Origin: Acidobacteriota bacterium
Lineage (GTDB): Bacteria > Acidobacteriota > Blastocatellia > Pyrinomonadales > Pyrinomonadaceae
DNA: 34,565 bases
Assembly: GCA_020200235.1 (NCBI GenBank)
Contig: JAIVJC010000025.1
Span: 1-34,565, forward strand
Reading direction: 5' to 3'
Every line of letters begins with the position of its first letter. The first letter of the stretch is position 1. The notes beneath the pieces are model-generated. The model did no database searches. It was not told the origin of the DNA and saw only the letters and a list, made by a program, of their open reading frames with translations. Both the position numbers and the translations under genes were made by a program. This document shows, piece by piece, positions 14,770-22,302 of this stretch.

Positions 14770-15870
14770 TCACATCCGCGGATCGATGAGAGCCTTGACG
14801 ACCTCGCCGGAGGCGACCGCCGCGAGCGCGTCGCCGGCGCGCGCGAGGCTGTAGCGTTCGAGGCGCAGGCGCGACCAGGGCGCGGAGCGCGCGGGGTCTG
14901 ACATGAGAGCCGCGCCGCGGTAGAAGTGCGAGAAGTCGGAGCCCCAGCAGCCGCGCACGTCCAGGTGCTTCTGGTTCAGATCGAGGTGCGGGTTGAACGC
15001 GACCTCTCCGTGATCCGTGTACTGCCCGACGACGACGACCACGCCGGCGTCGCGCGCGTAGCGCATCGCCTCGACGACCGCCGCGGGCGAGCCCGTCGCC
15101 TCGATGACCACGTCCGCGCCGCGACCCGCGGTGTTCCCCGAGACCCACGCCGCGCGCGCTTCCGTCGAGTGCGTCTCGACATTTAAAGTCGCCGCCGCGC
15201 CGACCGCGCGCGCCGCTTCGAGCCGCGAGTCGGGCGCGCCCGTGCAGATGACTTTCAGCGCGCCGCTCATCAGCGCGAAGGCGATCGCCGAGAGCCCGAC
15301 GGGACCCGAGCCGAGAACGAGCACGGTCGCGCCGAGCGACACGCCCGCGCGCTCGACGGCGTGCAGCGCCGTGGGCAGCGCGCAGCCGCCCGCCATGAAA
15401 AGCTCCGTGTCAACGTCGTCGAGCCGCAGCAGGCGCGTCGCGGGCTTCAGGTAAATCTTCTCCGCCCAGCCGCCCGCTAGGCCGTCTCTGAGCCCGTAGG
15501 TGATGCCGTAAACTTTCCGCGCCGGGCAGCGCGTCGTCGATTTCGCGACGAGGCACTGCCAGCAGGCGTTGCACGTGCGGTGCACGTCGAGGAACGTCAC
15601 GCGGTCGCCCTCTCGGAACGCGCGCCCCTCGACGTCGAGCACGCGGCCGCGAACCTTCTCCAGCCGACCGACCGAGACGTGTCCCGGCACGAGCGGGTAG
15701 GGCACGCCCGCGAGCCGCCCCTGCTGCAGGTGCACGTCCGTCCCGCACACCTCGCTCAGCTCGACCGAGAGCAGCGCGGAGTCGCGCTCCAGCTCCGGCT
15801 CTTCGACCTCGCGCAGCTCGACCGCGGCGCGCGGTTCGGGGATGACTGCGACTGTAACTTTGTTCTTCAT
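14770..15870 (-). CDS. Zinc-dependent alcohol dehydrogenase, MDR superfamily
   Basis: The product has 366 residues from ATG 15870 (MKNKVTVAV); the frame extends to 15981 but the added residues look random. The catalytic zinc site includes Cys42 (CGTD) and His64 (PGHV; the usual Glu after His is Val). Structural zinc is marked by Cys100, 103, 106 and 115. The coenzyme motif VLGSGPVGLSAIA sits near residue 203. It should oxidise an alcohol or polyol with NAD(P). The substrate is unknown; resemblance to threonine or sorbitol dehydrogenase subfamilies is only general. It is divergent from the AraC-type regulator, a possible control partner. Confidence 0.87.
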   Translation of the reverse strand: MKNKVTVAVIPEPRAAVELREVEEPELERDSALLSVELSEVCGTDVHLQQGRLAGVPYPLVPGHVSVGRLEKVRGRVLDVEGRAFREGDRVTFLDVHRTCNACWQCLVAKSTTRCPARKVYGITYGLRDGLAGGWAEKIYLKPATRLLRLDDVDTELFMAGGCALPTALHAVERAGVSLGATVLVLGSGPVGLSAIAFALMSGALKVICTGAPDSRLEAARAVGAAATLNVETHSTEARAAWVSGNTAGRGADVVIEATGSPAAVVEAMRYARDAGVVVVVGQYTDHGEVAFNPHLDLNQKHLDVRGCWGSDFSHFYRGAALMSDPARSAPWSRLRLERYSLARAGDALAAVASGEVVKALIDPRM

Positions 15871-16032
15871 TCGTAACCCAGACGACGTTCGAGCCGTCCC
15901 CAGCCGCCGCGAGTAATAAATACATCTTATTCGCGCGTCGTATGTACGCGCGCCATGCACCTGCCGCGTCCGCGACTTCACCCTCGACCCGTCGCCCTAA
16001 CTCAGACCTGACTTTAGGGGCGCTCCACTCGC

Positions 16033-16049
16033 TGGCACAACCGTTGCAA
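16033..16049 (+). promoter_or_regulatory. Sigma-54 (RpoN) promoter for the AraC-type gene
   Basis: TGGCAC, AACCG, TTGCAA gives GG at 16034-16035 and GC at 16046-16047 with exactly 10 bases between them, matching the -24/-12 consensus at nearly every position. Transcription would start near 16059, about 50 nt before the ATG at 16108. The same DNA also allows a weaker sigma-70 reading (TTGCAA, 17 bp, TGTAAG), but the sigma-54 match is far better. Confidence 0.72.
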
Positions 16050-16107
16050 TCGTCTCATACGAAAATTGTAAGTATTAGGTTACCCCCACCCCGACTGGAG
16101 AGTAACC

Positions 16108-16524
16108 ATGGATCCCAGGGTGCAGACCGTCATCTCACTGATGAAGGAGCGGCTTCATCAGGGGTGTTCGGCTAACAGTTTGGCGAGCCACGTCAACCTC
16201 TCCCCTTCGCGGCTCCACCAGGTCTTCAAGGTGGAGACCGGGCTGCCGCCTGCCAGGTTCCTGCGCCGTCTCAGGATGGAGCAGTCGCGCGAGCTTCTGG
16301 AGACCTCCTACCTCAGCGTCAAAGAGGTGATGGCGAGGGTCGGCGTCGCGGACGGGAGCCACTTCGTGCGCGACTTCAAAAAAACCTTCGGCTGCTCGCC
16401 CGCCAAGTACAGGGAGCGCTTCCTCAGCGCGCGCCCCGCGGAAGAGATCGCGCCGGACTCCCACCCCGCGCCCGCGCACGGCGCGTTCCAGATGGTGACG
16501 GAAGAATCGGCTAACGAATTGTAG
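16108..16524 (+). CDS. Stand-alone AraC-type HTH transcriptional regulator
   Basis: The 138-residue protein consists almost entirely of the AraC/XylS double helix-turn-helix (about residues 5-105): ANSLASHVNLSPSRLHQVF for the first helix pair, PARFLRRLRMEQSRELL as connecting helix, then VKEVMARVGVADGSHFVRDF and the signature FKKTFGCSPAKYRERF. There is no ligand-binding domain, as in MarA/SoxS-type activators, so its activity is probably set by its own expression. A sigma-54 promoter lies upstream. The divergent alcohol dehydrogenase and the downstream secreted protein are candidate targets. The ribosome site GGAGAG sits 6 bp before the ATG. Confidence 0.9.
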   Translation: MDPRVQTVISLMKERLHQGCSANSLASHVNLSPSRLHQVFKVETGLPPARFLRRLRMEQSRELLETSYLSVKEVMARVGVADGSHFVRDFKKTFGCSPAKYRERFLSARPAEEIAPDSHPAPAHGAFQMVTEESANEL

Positions 16525-17008
16525 AACTCGCCATCTTGTCGCGCGCGGCGCGCGGCGTTACTCTCACGCTCGAACCACGACCCCCGCAGAACATTTGCTC
16601 GGCGCACCGCCTCGGCGGCGCGCGCCGCGTGCTCGCGCGGGCGTCGGCGGGCTAAGGGCCGGCTTGTGCCCGCGAACGGACACGGGCGTTGAAGTTCAGC
16701 CGAAGTCCGGTCGGACGTGAGTCCGAACTCCCCTCGTCTCTCCCTGGCGAAACTCTCCCTGGAAAAATTCACCCGGCGTAGTTCACCGCGCCCCGCCGCC
16801 CGTGGCGGCGACCGACGTGAACTCAAGCGCCGCCCTTCTCGCGCCGAAGGACGTCAGCCGCGTCCGCCGGCGCGGAGGTGAAGCTGCGCCCTCTTGCCCC
16901 CTCGGCAATCAACCGACGGCACGTCCGCGCGGACGCGATCAAACGCTCGACGGGAGCGCGCGCGGGTTTGCCTCGCAGACCGAACAGGTAGTTAAGGAGA
17001 ACGCGATA
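16525..17008. other. Long leader/intergenic region before the secreted-protein gene
   Basis: No convincing coding sequence is seen; frames here are Arg/Ala-rich chance products. The stretch includes a small inverted pair (cgaagtccggtcggac / gtgagtccgaact) near 16700-16730 and a GC-rich inverted pair around 16798-16815. A clear ribosome site AAGGAG at 16994-16999 serves the ATG at 17009. The promoter was not located. Confidence 0.45.
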
Positions 17009-17554
17009 ATGAAAACCCGACAGTCAGCACTTGCCCTGGTCCTGGGCCTCGTCATGCTTTCACTGACACCGCTCAGCGTCTCCGCCGCCACGCGCGCGGC
17101 GGCGCTGAATAACGCCGCGATGCCGGTCGCCACCTACGCCGGCGGGGTCACAGTCCCCGTCGCGGGGACGACCAGCAAGGGCGGCAAATTCACCGGCAAC
17201 TTCAACATTAAACAGTTCAGCGTCGTCGGCGACAAGATCGTCGCCGTCGGCACGCTCACCGGCACGATCCAGAACTCCGTCGGCAACGTGATCGGCACCG
17301 TCCTGAAGACGATCCAGATGATCGTCGCCTTCAAGGGCGCGTCGTGCGACATACTCCACCTGGAGTTAGGACCGCTCGATCTCGATCTGCTCGGGCTGCA
17401 GGTGCACCTCGACAAGATCGTCCTCGACATCGACGCCGATCCGAGCGGCGGGCTGCTCGGGCAGCTGCTCTGCGCCGTCGCGAACCTGCTCAACACGGGC
17501 GGGCTCCTCGCGGACATCGCAGCCCTGCTCAACCAGATACTGGCTATCCTGTAG
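17009..17554 (+). CDS. Small exported protein of a conserved uncharacterised family
   Basis: The product has 181 residues from ATG 17009, with ribosome site AAGGAG. Residues 1-27 are a classic Sec signal (KTRQ, hydrophobic core, SVSAA). The mature protein has a beta-rich first half (GGKFTGNFNIKQFSV, VGTLTGTI) and a strongly conserved-looking second half (CDILHLELGPLDLDLLGLQV, then LLGQLLCAVANLL), with two Cys that could pair outside the cytoplasm. I recall this second half from many unnamed exported proteins of soil Actinobacteria and Acidobacteria; no function is known to me. The upstream frame to 16802 is spurious. It ends before a strong terminator. Confidence 0.85.
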   Translation: MKTRQSALALVLGLVMLSLTPLSVSAATRAAALNNAAMPVATYAGGVTVPVAGTTSKGGKFTGNFNIKQFSVVGDKIVAVGTLTGTIQNSVGNVIGTVLKTIQMIVAFKGASCDILHLELGPLDLDLLGLQVHLDKIVLDIDADPSGGLLGQLLCAVANLLNTGGLLADIAALLNQILAIL

Positions 17555-17572
17555 CCCGGCGGGCGCGGCTCG

Positions 17573-17620
17573 ATCAATAACACGAGGGGGAGCGACGGCA
17601 CTCCCCCTCGTGTTATTGAT
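17573..17620 (+). terminator. Strong 20-bp-stem terminator hairpin
   Basis: A perfect 20-bp stem (17573-17592 with 17601-17620) encloses an 8-base loop (cgacggca). The stem carries gaggggg/ccccctc next to an AT-rich end. There is no long T-run after it, so it may work by stem stability or processing. It lies 19 bp past the stop of the secreted-protein gene. Confidence 0.8.
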
Positions 17621-17670
17621 GAACCTCTCTGCCGCTCGTCCTCAATACTCGACCGGGACGGTGATGAGGC

Positions 17671-17702
17671 ACGGCGTGACCGGCGTTGACGACGCCCCAG
17701 CC
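17671..17702. repeat. Detached copy of the subtilase 3' end, left border of the BrnT cassette
   Basis: These 32 bases match 18267-18298 at 30 positions, with 23 bases in a row identical. On the minus strand both read WGVVNAG-(H/R)-AV, the end of a subtilase domain. To the left the frame degenerates. The toxin-antitoxin pair lies between the copies. Confidence 0.75.
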
Positions 17703-17712
17703 TGCCGAGCTT

Positions 17713-17946
17713 TCAGGCGTCGCCTTCGGTGCCTCGGGCGGGCGGATTTTCTTTGGCGACGCGGATCAGAAAGCGCAGCGCCTCGTTGACCGACTCGGCG
17801 TCGGGGAAGATTTCCGCCACGTCGGGCTCTAAGCGAACCACGCCTCCGAAACTTTTTCGACCGCGACCGAGCTTCCTCACGCGCAAGCCGCGCAGGTCAT
17901 ACTCCGGTCGCAGCTCGTCGCCCGCGTCTGTCTCAACCTTCTTCAT
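17713..17946 (-). CDS. Putative antitoxin partner of BrnT-type toxin
   Basis: The 77-residue protein begins with an acidic/basic mixed segment (MKKVETDAGDELRPEYDL). Its likely ribbon-helix-helix-like end is FGGVVRLEPDVAEIFPDAES followed by VNEALRFLIRVAKENP. The 'LDPDVAE.FPD..SVNEALR' pattern is common in small antitoxins encoded next to DUF497/BrnT toxins. It overlaps the toxin gene by 14 bp and lies downstream of it, the usual BrnT-BrnA order. It probably binds the toxin and represses the shared promoter; this is inferred from the family. Confidence 0.78.
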   Translation of the reverse strand: MKKVETDAGDELRPEYDLRGLRVRKLGRGRKSFGGVVRLEPDVAEIFPDAESVNEALRFLIRVAKENPPARGTEGDA

Positions 17947-18205
17947 AGGCTTCTCGCTCCGTCGGCGTCACTTCTCTCGCACTGATTAGCCGGATCGCAT
18001 TATCCCGCTCGGCGTAGGAGATAATCAACACGCGCCCGCGGCGCGACTCGCCGACGAGAAGGTAGCGGGGCTCGTCGGCGGAATGATCGGGATCGAAGAA
18101 ATCGACGTAGAGGGGGTCGTCGAAGACGGTCTGTGCCTCTCCGAAAGAGACGCCGTGCTTCGCGAGGTTAGTCGCCGCCTTTTCATCGTCCCATAGGAAT
18201 TTCAT
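17933..18205 (-). CDS. BrnT-family (DUF497) ribonuclease toxin
   Basis: The 90-residue product has the family hallmarks: FLWDDEKAATNLAKHGVSFG at the start (W-D..K...N..KH.V.F), the middle motif DDPLYVDF, the segment EPRYLLVGES for R....G, and the C-terminal RLISAREVTPTEREAYE (R.ISAR..T..E...YE). BrnT toxins are RelE-fold mRNA cleaving enzymes that halt growth when the antitoxin is lost. All expected conserved positions are visible, so the toxin looks intact. Its ATG lies at 18205, just outside the 3' end of the subtilase gene. Confidence 0.9.
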   Translation of the reverse strand: MKFLWDDEKAATNLAKHGVSFGEAQTVFDDPLYVDFFDPDHSADEPRYLLVGESRRGRVLIISYAERDNAIRLISAREVTPTEREAYEEG

Positions 18206-18229
18206 AGGGGGCGTGTACGGTGTCCGCGC

Positions 18230-19210
18230 TCACGTCGCGACGGGGCGCAGGGCGAGCGCCACCTCGACGGCGCGCCCGGCGTTGACGACGCCCCAGCCCT
18301 GCCGGTCGATCTCGATGCCGGGCAGGCGCTCCGAGGTGTCGATGAGGATGCGCTTGATCTGCTGCGGCGTCAGCTCCGGGTTCGCCTCGAGCATGCAGGC
18401 GGCGATGGACGAGACGATGGGCGCGGAGAAAGAGGTGCCGTCCACGTACTTGTAGCTCTCGCTGATCACGTCCGCCTCGTGCAGCTTGATCGAGATGAGG
18501 TGGCGCAAAAGTGGGACGGGCAGATCGAGCGAGCCCGTCAGGTCTCGGTCCACGTCCGAGTGCGCCTCGATCATCGGCTTCAGCTCGGCGTCGGCGGCGC
18601 GGTCGAGCTTGGCGTAGAGTTCCGCCTCGGCGGCGGTCGGCGTGTGCGGGAGGATCGGCGCGGCGATCCAGATGCCGGGCGCGATGATCTCGGGCTTCTG
18701 CAAGCCGTCGGGCGTGGGTCCGTAGGATGAGCGGTACATCCCTCGGCGCGCGCGGTCGAGCGAGTTCTGATCGTCGAGCCCGCCGACGGCGATTACTGAG
18801 GGCGAAGACGCGGGCGGCAAGACGGGGTGCCCCGGCGCCGTCCCGGCGTTGCCGACCGCGCAGACGACCGTGAGCCCTTCGCCGACGGCGCGCTCCACCG
18901 TCTGCGACAGCTCGTTGTGCGCGCCCATGCGCAGGTAGGTCGGCAGGACTCTGCCGCCCTGCTCGAAGACGACCGCGTCCGAGTGCAACTGCACCTGCGC
19001 GCGCCGGAACAGCTCGACACAGCGCGGGCACACCTGCGAGAGGACGCGACCCGACGGCGCGTTCGCCGCGATGATCGCCCGCAACTCTTCGTCGAGCGTG
19101 TCGATCGAGACGGAGTCCTGCCTCCCGCGCCCGCACACGGAGCAGACGCGCCCGCCCGCCGCCTGCGCCGAGCCGACTTCCCCCGGCTCCAGTGAGATCG
19201 TTTCCGCCAC
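18230..19210 (-). CDS. S8 subtilase-like protein lacking the catalytic Asp and His region
   Basis: The 326-residue frame is open. The N-terminus holds two CxxC pairs (Cys23/26 and Cys61/64), probably a zinc ribbon. After LPTYLRMGA (residue 97) the sequence jumps to HNELSQTVERAVGEGL and AVGNAG (Asn121, oxyanion), and later DGTSFSAP with the nucleophile Ser260. Subtilases need an Asp (D-T/S-G) and a His (HGT) motif before that Asn; some 150-200 residues that should hold them are absent. The deletion is in frame, at about 18917-18925, with a short gcgc run at the joint. A working protease is unlikely. The last codons are duplicated at 17671. Confidence 0.82.
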   Translation of the reverse strand: MAETISLEPGEVGSAQAAGGRVCSVCGRGRQDSVSIDTLDEELRAIIAANAPSGRVLSQVCPRCVELFRRAQVQLHSDAVVFEQGGRVLPTYLRMGAHNELSQTVERAVGEGLTVVCAVGNAGTAPGHPVLPPASSPSVIAVGGLDDQNSLDRARRGMYRSSYGPTPDGLQKPEIIAPGIWIAAPILPHTPTAAEAELYAKLDRAADAELKPMIEAHSDVDRDLTGSLDLPVPLLRHLISIKLHEADVISESYKYVDGTSFSAPIVSSIAACMLEANPELTPQQIKRILIDTSERLPGIEIDRQGWGVVNAGRAVEVALALRPVAT

Positions 19211-19376
19211 CCTGACACCCCGCCCGGAAGTTTTTTTGGATTGTGCAACGATAACACAAGCCGGGCGCGGCGGCGCAGCGCTCTCTCTCCGGTGAGTTGT
19301 GGGCGACGCGCGGGCGGGTGTAAGTTAGTCGCAAATAGTTTTCCTGAAAACGCGCCGCAGGGGATGGAGAAAAAAC

Positions 19377-19841
19377 ATGGCCGAGAAGTCTGTGAGGGCT
19401 GAGGGGGACACGACCGGGCGACCGACCGTCGCGGGGATCTTCCGCCGCGCGCAGCAGTTGCGCAGCGAGAACGCGCAGCTCTCGCGCAGGGACTTGAAGG
19501 CGCGCCTCGTCCGCGAGTTTCGCGGCGGCGAGTTCCCGACGCTCGACCGCCTGACCATCCCCGAACAGGACGCGCGCGCCCCCGAAGAGGACTGGACGGC
19601 GGGGCTCCCGCTCGTGCGCCGCGGCATCCAGAACGAGGACTGGGACGACCTCGCCGACGGCATCGCGCTCTGCCTCGAACAGACCGACAACTACGAGAGC
19701 CAGCGCGGCTTCACGGGCGCCGTGGACGAGTGGCACGACCGCACGGTCGGCATCAGCGAGCCGCTCACCAAGGGCATCGGCAAGTGGATGCCCGACGAGC
19801 TGAAGCGGCTCGTAGACAAAGCAGCAAAAGGTGACAAGTGA
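19377..19841 (+). CDS. Conserved-looking soluble protein of unknown function
   Basis: The 154-residue protein is preceded by a ribosome site (GGAG, 8 bp before ATG). It is rich in charged residues, with a helical first third (IFRRAQQLRSENAQLSRRDL) and a second part with aromatic/acid pairs (DWDDLADGIALCLEQTDNYE, DEWHDRTVGI, GIGKWMPDEL). I do not recognise it. The last residues AAKGDK and the TGA stop (19839-19841) are encoded by the heptad repeat that follows, so the C-terminus was probably altered when the repeat arrived or expanded. Confidence 0.65.
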   Translation: MAEKSVRAEGDTTGRPTVAGIFRRAQQLRSENAQLSRRDLKARLVREFRGGEFPTLDRLTIPEQDARAPEEDWTAGLPLVRRGIQNEDWDDLADGIALCLEQTDNYESQRGFTGAVDEWHDRTVGISEPLTKGIGKWMPDELKRLVDKAAKGDK

Positions 19842-19928
19842 CAAGTGACAGGTGACAGGAAGCTGTTAACTATTAGCTGTTAGCCTTTAGCCCTGCTAAT
19901 AGCTAATAGCTTCCCGTCACCTGTCACG
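19831..19928. repeat. Mosaic heptad hairpin, GTGACAR plus TTAGCTR (locus 5)
   Basis: Fourteen successive 7-nt words keep one register from 19831: GTGACAA twice, GTGACAG twice, GAAGCTG, TTAACTA, TTAGCTG, TTAGCCT, TTAGCCC, TGCTAAT, AGCTAAT, AGCTTCC, CGTCACC, TGTCACG. The outer stem belongs to the GTGACA family and the inner stem to the TTAGCT family seen at 30312. Outer and inner stems each have about one mismatch. The stop codon of the hypothetical gene lies in the second word. Confidence 0.92.
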
Positions 19929-19940
19929 TTCCCCAAAGCC

Positions 19941-20636
19941 ATGAGTTTCCTGAACGGCATCTTCAACGATCCCGATTATCAGAGGGAGGAGCCGCGCGCG
20001 GCGGAGGCGGTCGCTGCCGTCGAGCCGGAAGTGATCGTCAGCCCGGACACGCGGCGCGAGGTGAGGGTGCCGCCCGGTCAGACGCGCACGAAGAAGTGGC
20101 CCGTGCTCGACGCGCACGGCACGCCGGAGATCGATCTCGCGAGATGGAAGTTCGAGGTCGGTGGTCTCGTCGAGCGACCGCTCGCGTGGTCGCTCGACGA
20201 GTTCATGCAGCTCCCGGCGGTCAAGGTCTACGCGGACTTCCACTGCGTCACGCGCTGGTCGCGGCTCGACAACGTCTGGTCGGGCGTCTCGGCGCGCGAG
20301 CTGGCGCGGCTCGTCGGCGTCAAGCCCGAGGCGAGGTTCGTCGTGGCGAGCGCCTACGACTACGGCTGGACGACGAACCTGCCCGTCGAATACTTCCTCG
20401 CCGAAGACGCGCTCGTCGCGTGGTCGCACGACGGCAGGCCCATCCCGCCCGAGCACGGCGGTCCCGTCCGCCTCGTCGTCCCGCAGCTCTACGCCTGGAA
20501 GAGCGCGAAGTGGATCAAGGGCTTGACCTTCCTCGCCGAGGATCGCGCGGGCTTCTGGGAGGAGGGCGGCTACCACATGCGCGGCGTCCCCTGGAACGGG
20601 CGCGACGGCGAGCGCTTCCGCTGGCAGCAAGAATAA
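19941..20636 (+). CDS. Molybdopterin-dependent oxidoreductase, sulfite-oxidase/YedY-like fold
   Basis: The 231-residue product has the oxidoreductase-molybdopterin-binding domain from about residue 50 to the end. The molybdenum-ligating Cys is Cys102 in the motif ADFHCVTRWS, followed by DNVWSGV, AYDYGWTTNLP and PVRLVVPQLYAWKSAKWIKG, all typical. There is no export signal or dimerisation domain, so it is a compact cytoplasmic member. Physiological substrate is unknown; YedY itself repairs oxidised methionine. The start follows a hairpin repeat and has no evident Shine-Dalgarno. Confidence 0.88.
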   Translation: MSFLNGIFNDPDYQREEPRAAEAVAAVEPEVIVSPDTRREVRVPPGQTRTKKWPVLDAHGTPEIDLARWKFEVGGLVERPLAWSLDEFMQLPAVKVYADFHCVTRWSRLDNVWSGVSARELARLVGVKPEARFVVASAYDYGWTTNLPVEYFLAEDALVAWSHDGRPIPPEHGGPVRLVVPQLYAWKSAKWIKGLTFLAEDRAGFWEEGGYHMRGVPWNGRDGERFRWQQE

Positions 20637-20640
20637 AAGT

Positions 20641-20719
20641 ATGAACGCGGAACGATGAACGATGAAGTGAAGACCCATCGCCCTCACTTCATCGTTCATC
20701 GTTCCGCGCTCATCGTTTC
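20641..20719. repeat. Heptad hairpin, GAACGAT family (locus 6)
   Basis: Words in register from 20643: GAACGCG, GAACGAT, GAACGAT, GAAGTGA, loop AGACCCA and TCGCCCT, then CACTTCA, TCGTTCA, TCGTTCC, GCGCTCA, TCGTTTC. The stem 20646-20670 pairs perfectly with 20684-20708 and extends further with one mismatch. It fills the gap between the oxidoreductase stop (20636) and the channel gene start (20724). Confidence 0.9.
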
Positions 20720-20723
20720 TTCT

Positions 20724-21428
20724 ATGTTTCTCCAACAACCGACGCCGGAAAGCGTGACGGGCATCGCCGCCGGGGTGCGCGACAGCCTGCGCGCGGCTGC
20801 GCCGGGCGCGGCGAAGGGCGCGCTGGTGCTGCTCTTCTTCTGGCTCGCCGCGTGGCTGGGTCGCCGCCTGATCGCCTACGCCGCGCCGCGCGTCAAAGCC
20901 GACACGGGCGTCGTGCTGCTGCTCTCGCGGCTCTACTACTACAGCGTGCTCGTCTTCGGCGTCGTGACCGCGCTCGGCACCGCCGGGCTGAACGTGAGCG
21001 CGCTCGTCGCGGGGTTGGGCTTGACGGGCTTCGCGCTCGGCTTCGCCCTGAAGGACGTGCTCTCGAACTTCGTCTCCGGCGTGATGCTGCTGGCGTACAG
21101 GCCGTTCCACCTGGGCGATCTGATCGAGATGGGCGAGTTCGTCGGCACCATCGAGACGATCCGCATCCGCGACACGCTCGTGCGCGCCGACGACGGGCGA
21201 CTCATCATCATCCCCAACACGAAGCTCATCACCGAAGTCGTCGTCAACCACTCCGACGCGCGGCGCACGGGTCGCATCCCGGCGGACGCTCAGGCGCAGT
21301 CGTCCGCGTCGCCCGAACAATCGTCCGCGCGAATCATTCAGCCGGCGCGCCCCGCCGCGAGGAGACGCGCCGCCGAAGAGGATGAAGACGGTCTGCTCGC
21401 GCCGCCGCCACCACCCCCGCCGGACTAG
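20724..21428 (+). CDS. MscS-type mechanosensitive channel, short C-terminal form
   Basis: The 234-residue product starts at ATG 20724; the longer frame runs into the repeat. Three hydrophobic segments are visible. The last has the Gly/Ala-packed pore helix (ALVAGLGLTGFALGFALKDV) and the beta-domain entry (SGVMLLAYRPFHLGDLIEM, IPNTKLI). The usual alpha/beta cytoplasmic cage is cut short after NHSDARRTGR. It is replaced by a tail rich in Ala, Arg and acidic residues that ends in a run of prolines. The pore part should still sense membrane tension; the altered vestibule may change ion selectivity or assembly. Confidence 0.85.
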   Translation: MFLQQPTPESVTGIAAGVRDSLRAAAPGAAKGALVLLFFWLAAWLGRRLIAYAAPRVKADTGVVLLLSRLYYYSVLVFGVVTALGTAGLNVSALVAGLGLTGFALGFALKDVLSNFVSGVMLLAYRPFHLGDLIEMGEFVGTIETIRIRDTLVRADDGRLIIIPNTKLITEVVVNHSDARRTGRIPADAQAQSSASPEQSSARIIQPARPAARRRAAEEDEDGLLAPPPPPPPD

Positions 21429-21496
21429 CATCACCCGAACCTCTCGACGACCCGGAAATTCGCGCGCTTCCCAGACCTACTGATTAACTAACGCGC

Positions 21497-22144
21497 TCAG
21501 CCCTGGCGCGCGACGATGTTGAAGACGACTTTGAGCCGGTCGCGCACTCTCACCGTGCCGTGGAAGGCTGATGTCGCCTTGACGTTAAAATCTTTGCGGC
21601 TAACGTGGAACTCGCCGCGCGCGCGCAGGTCTCCGCCCTCCATCGTCACGCGCGCCGGTATCTCGACGCGGCGCGTCACGCCGTGGAGCGTCAAGTCGCC
21701 CTCGATGCGGACCCCGAACTCCCCGCCCGCGGGCGCGTCGACCCTCACAGCCGTGCTCCTGAAAATGATCTCCGGGTACTTGTCCGGCTCGACGACGATC
21801 TCGCGCAGCTCCTTGTTGATGATCTGCTTCTGCGGCTCGGTGAACACGTCGCGCGTCTCGGCGAGCGAGTCGGCTCTCACGCGCATCGTGAGCGAGGCGG
21901 GCGTGATCGCACCCGGCGTGAGCGTGACCTCGCCGGAGAACTCGCGCGGGCGGACGAAGTGATCGTGCCCCTTGAACCAGAGCGCGCCGCCCGCGAACGC
22001 GCGCACGAGAAAATCGCTGCGCGCCGCGTCGATCAGGAAGCGCGCGGCGGGCGCGTCCGCCGTCGGGCGCGGGGCGGCGGTCGGTCGCGTCACGGACGCG
22101 TTGAAGGCGAGCAGCGCGAGCAGCGTGAGTCGGAGCGTCCGCAT
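21497..22144 (-). CDS. Exported YceI-family lipid-binding protein
   Basis: The product has 215 residues from the ATG at 22144, which has the ribosome site AGGAG and gives a signal peptide (MRTLRLTLLALLAF...). The frame extends to 22228 but without a signal-like start. YceI features are present: FLIDAARSDFLVRAF, the FKGHDH motif, SLTMRVRADSL, PEIIFRSTAV, VRIEGDLTLHGVTR and FHVSRKDFNV. The family folds as a lipocalin-like barrel that holds an isoprenoid chain in the periplasm. The ligand and process here are unknown. Confidence 0.88.
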   Translation of the reverse strand: MRTLRLTLLALLAFNASVTRPTAAPRPTADAPAARFLIDAARSDFLVRAFAGGALWFKGHDHFVRPREFSGEVTLTPGAITPASLTMRVRADSLAETRDVFTEPQKQIINKELREIVVEPDKYPEIIFRSTAVRVDAPAGGEFGVRIEGDLTLHGVTRRVEIPARVTMEGGDLRARGEFHVSRKDFNVKATSAFHGTVRVRDRLKVVFNIVARQG

Positions 22145-22302
22145 AATCTTCTCCTGACGTGCTTCGGTTGGTGGAGGAGGTTGGCGGGGGACGGGCATGG
22201 TTTTACTGCAACGCGCGCCGGAATGCAAAGGCGCGCGACGCCGGGTGGTGGTTCAGTTCGAGATCGGGTGGGCGCGTGAGAAAGGCTCACCGCCGGAGAC
22301 AG

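Larger units (their letters stand above)
17671..18298. mobile_element. Toxin-antitoxin cassette flanked by 32-bp direct repeats
   Basis: The BrnT-type toxin and its antitoxin (17713-18205) sit between the displaced copy of the subtilase C-terminal codons and the intact copy inside the subtilase gene. The insert has no recombinase. The layout copies that of the restriction-modification island: a minus-strand host gene, cargo at its 3' end, and a short duplication of that end on the far side. Confidence 0.65.

Noticed and set aside
18183-19844. A 553-codon minus-strand frame covering the subtilase and more
   Set aside because: Arg/Ala-rich composition, overlaps real coding on both strands; a chance frame in GC-rich DNA.
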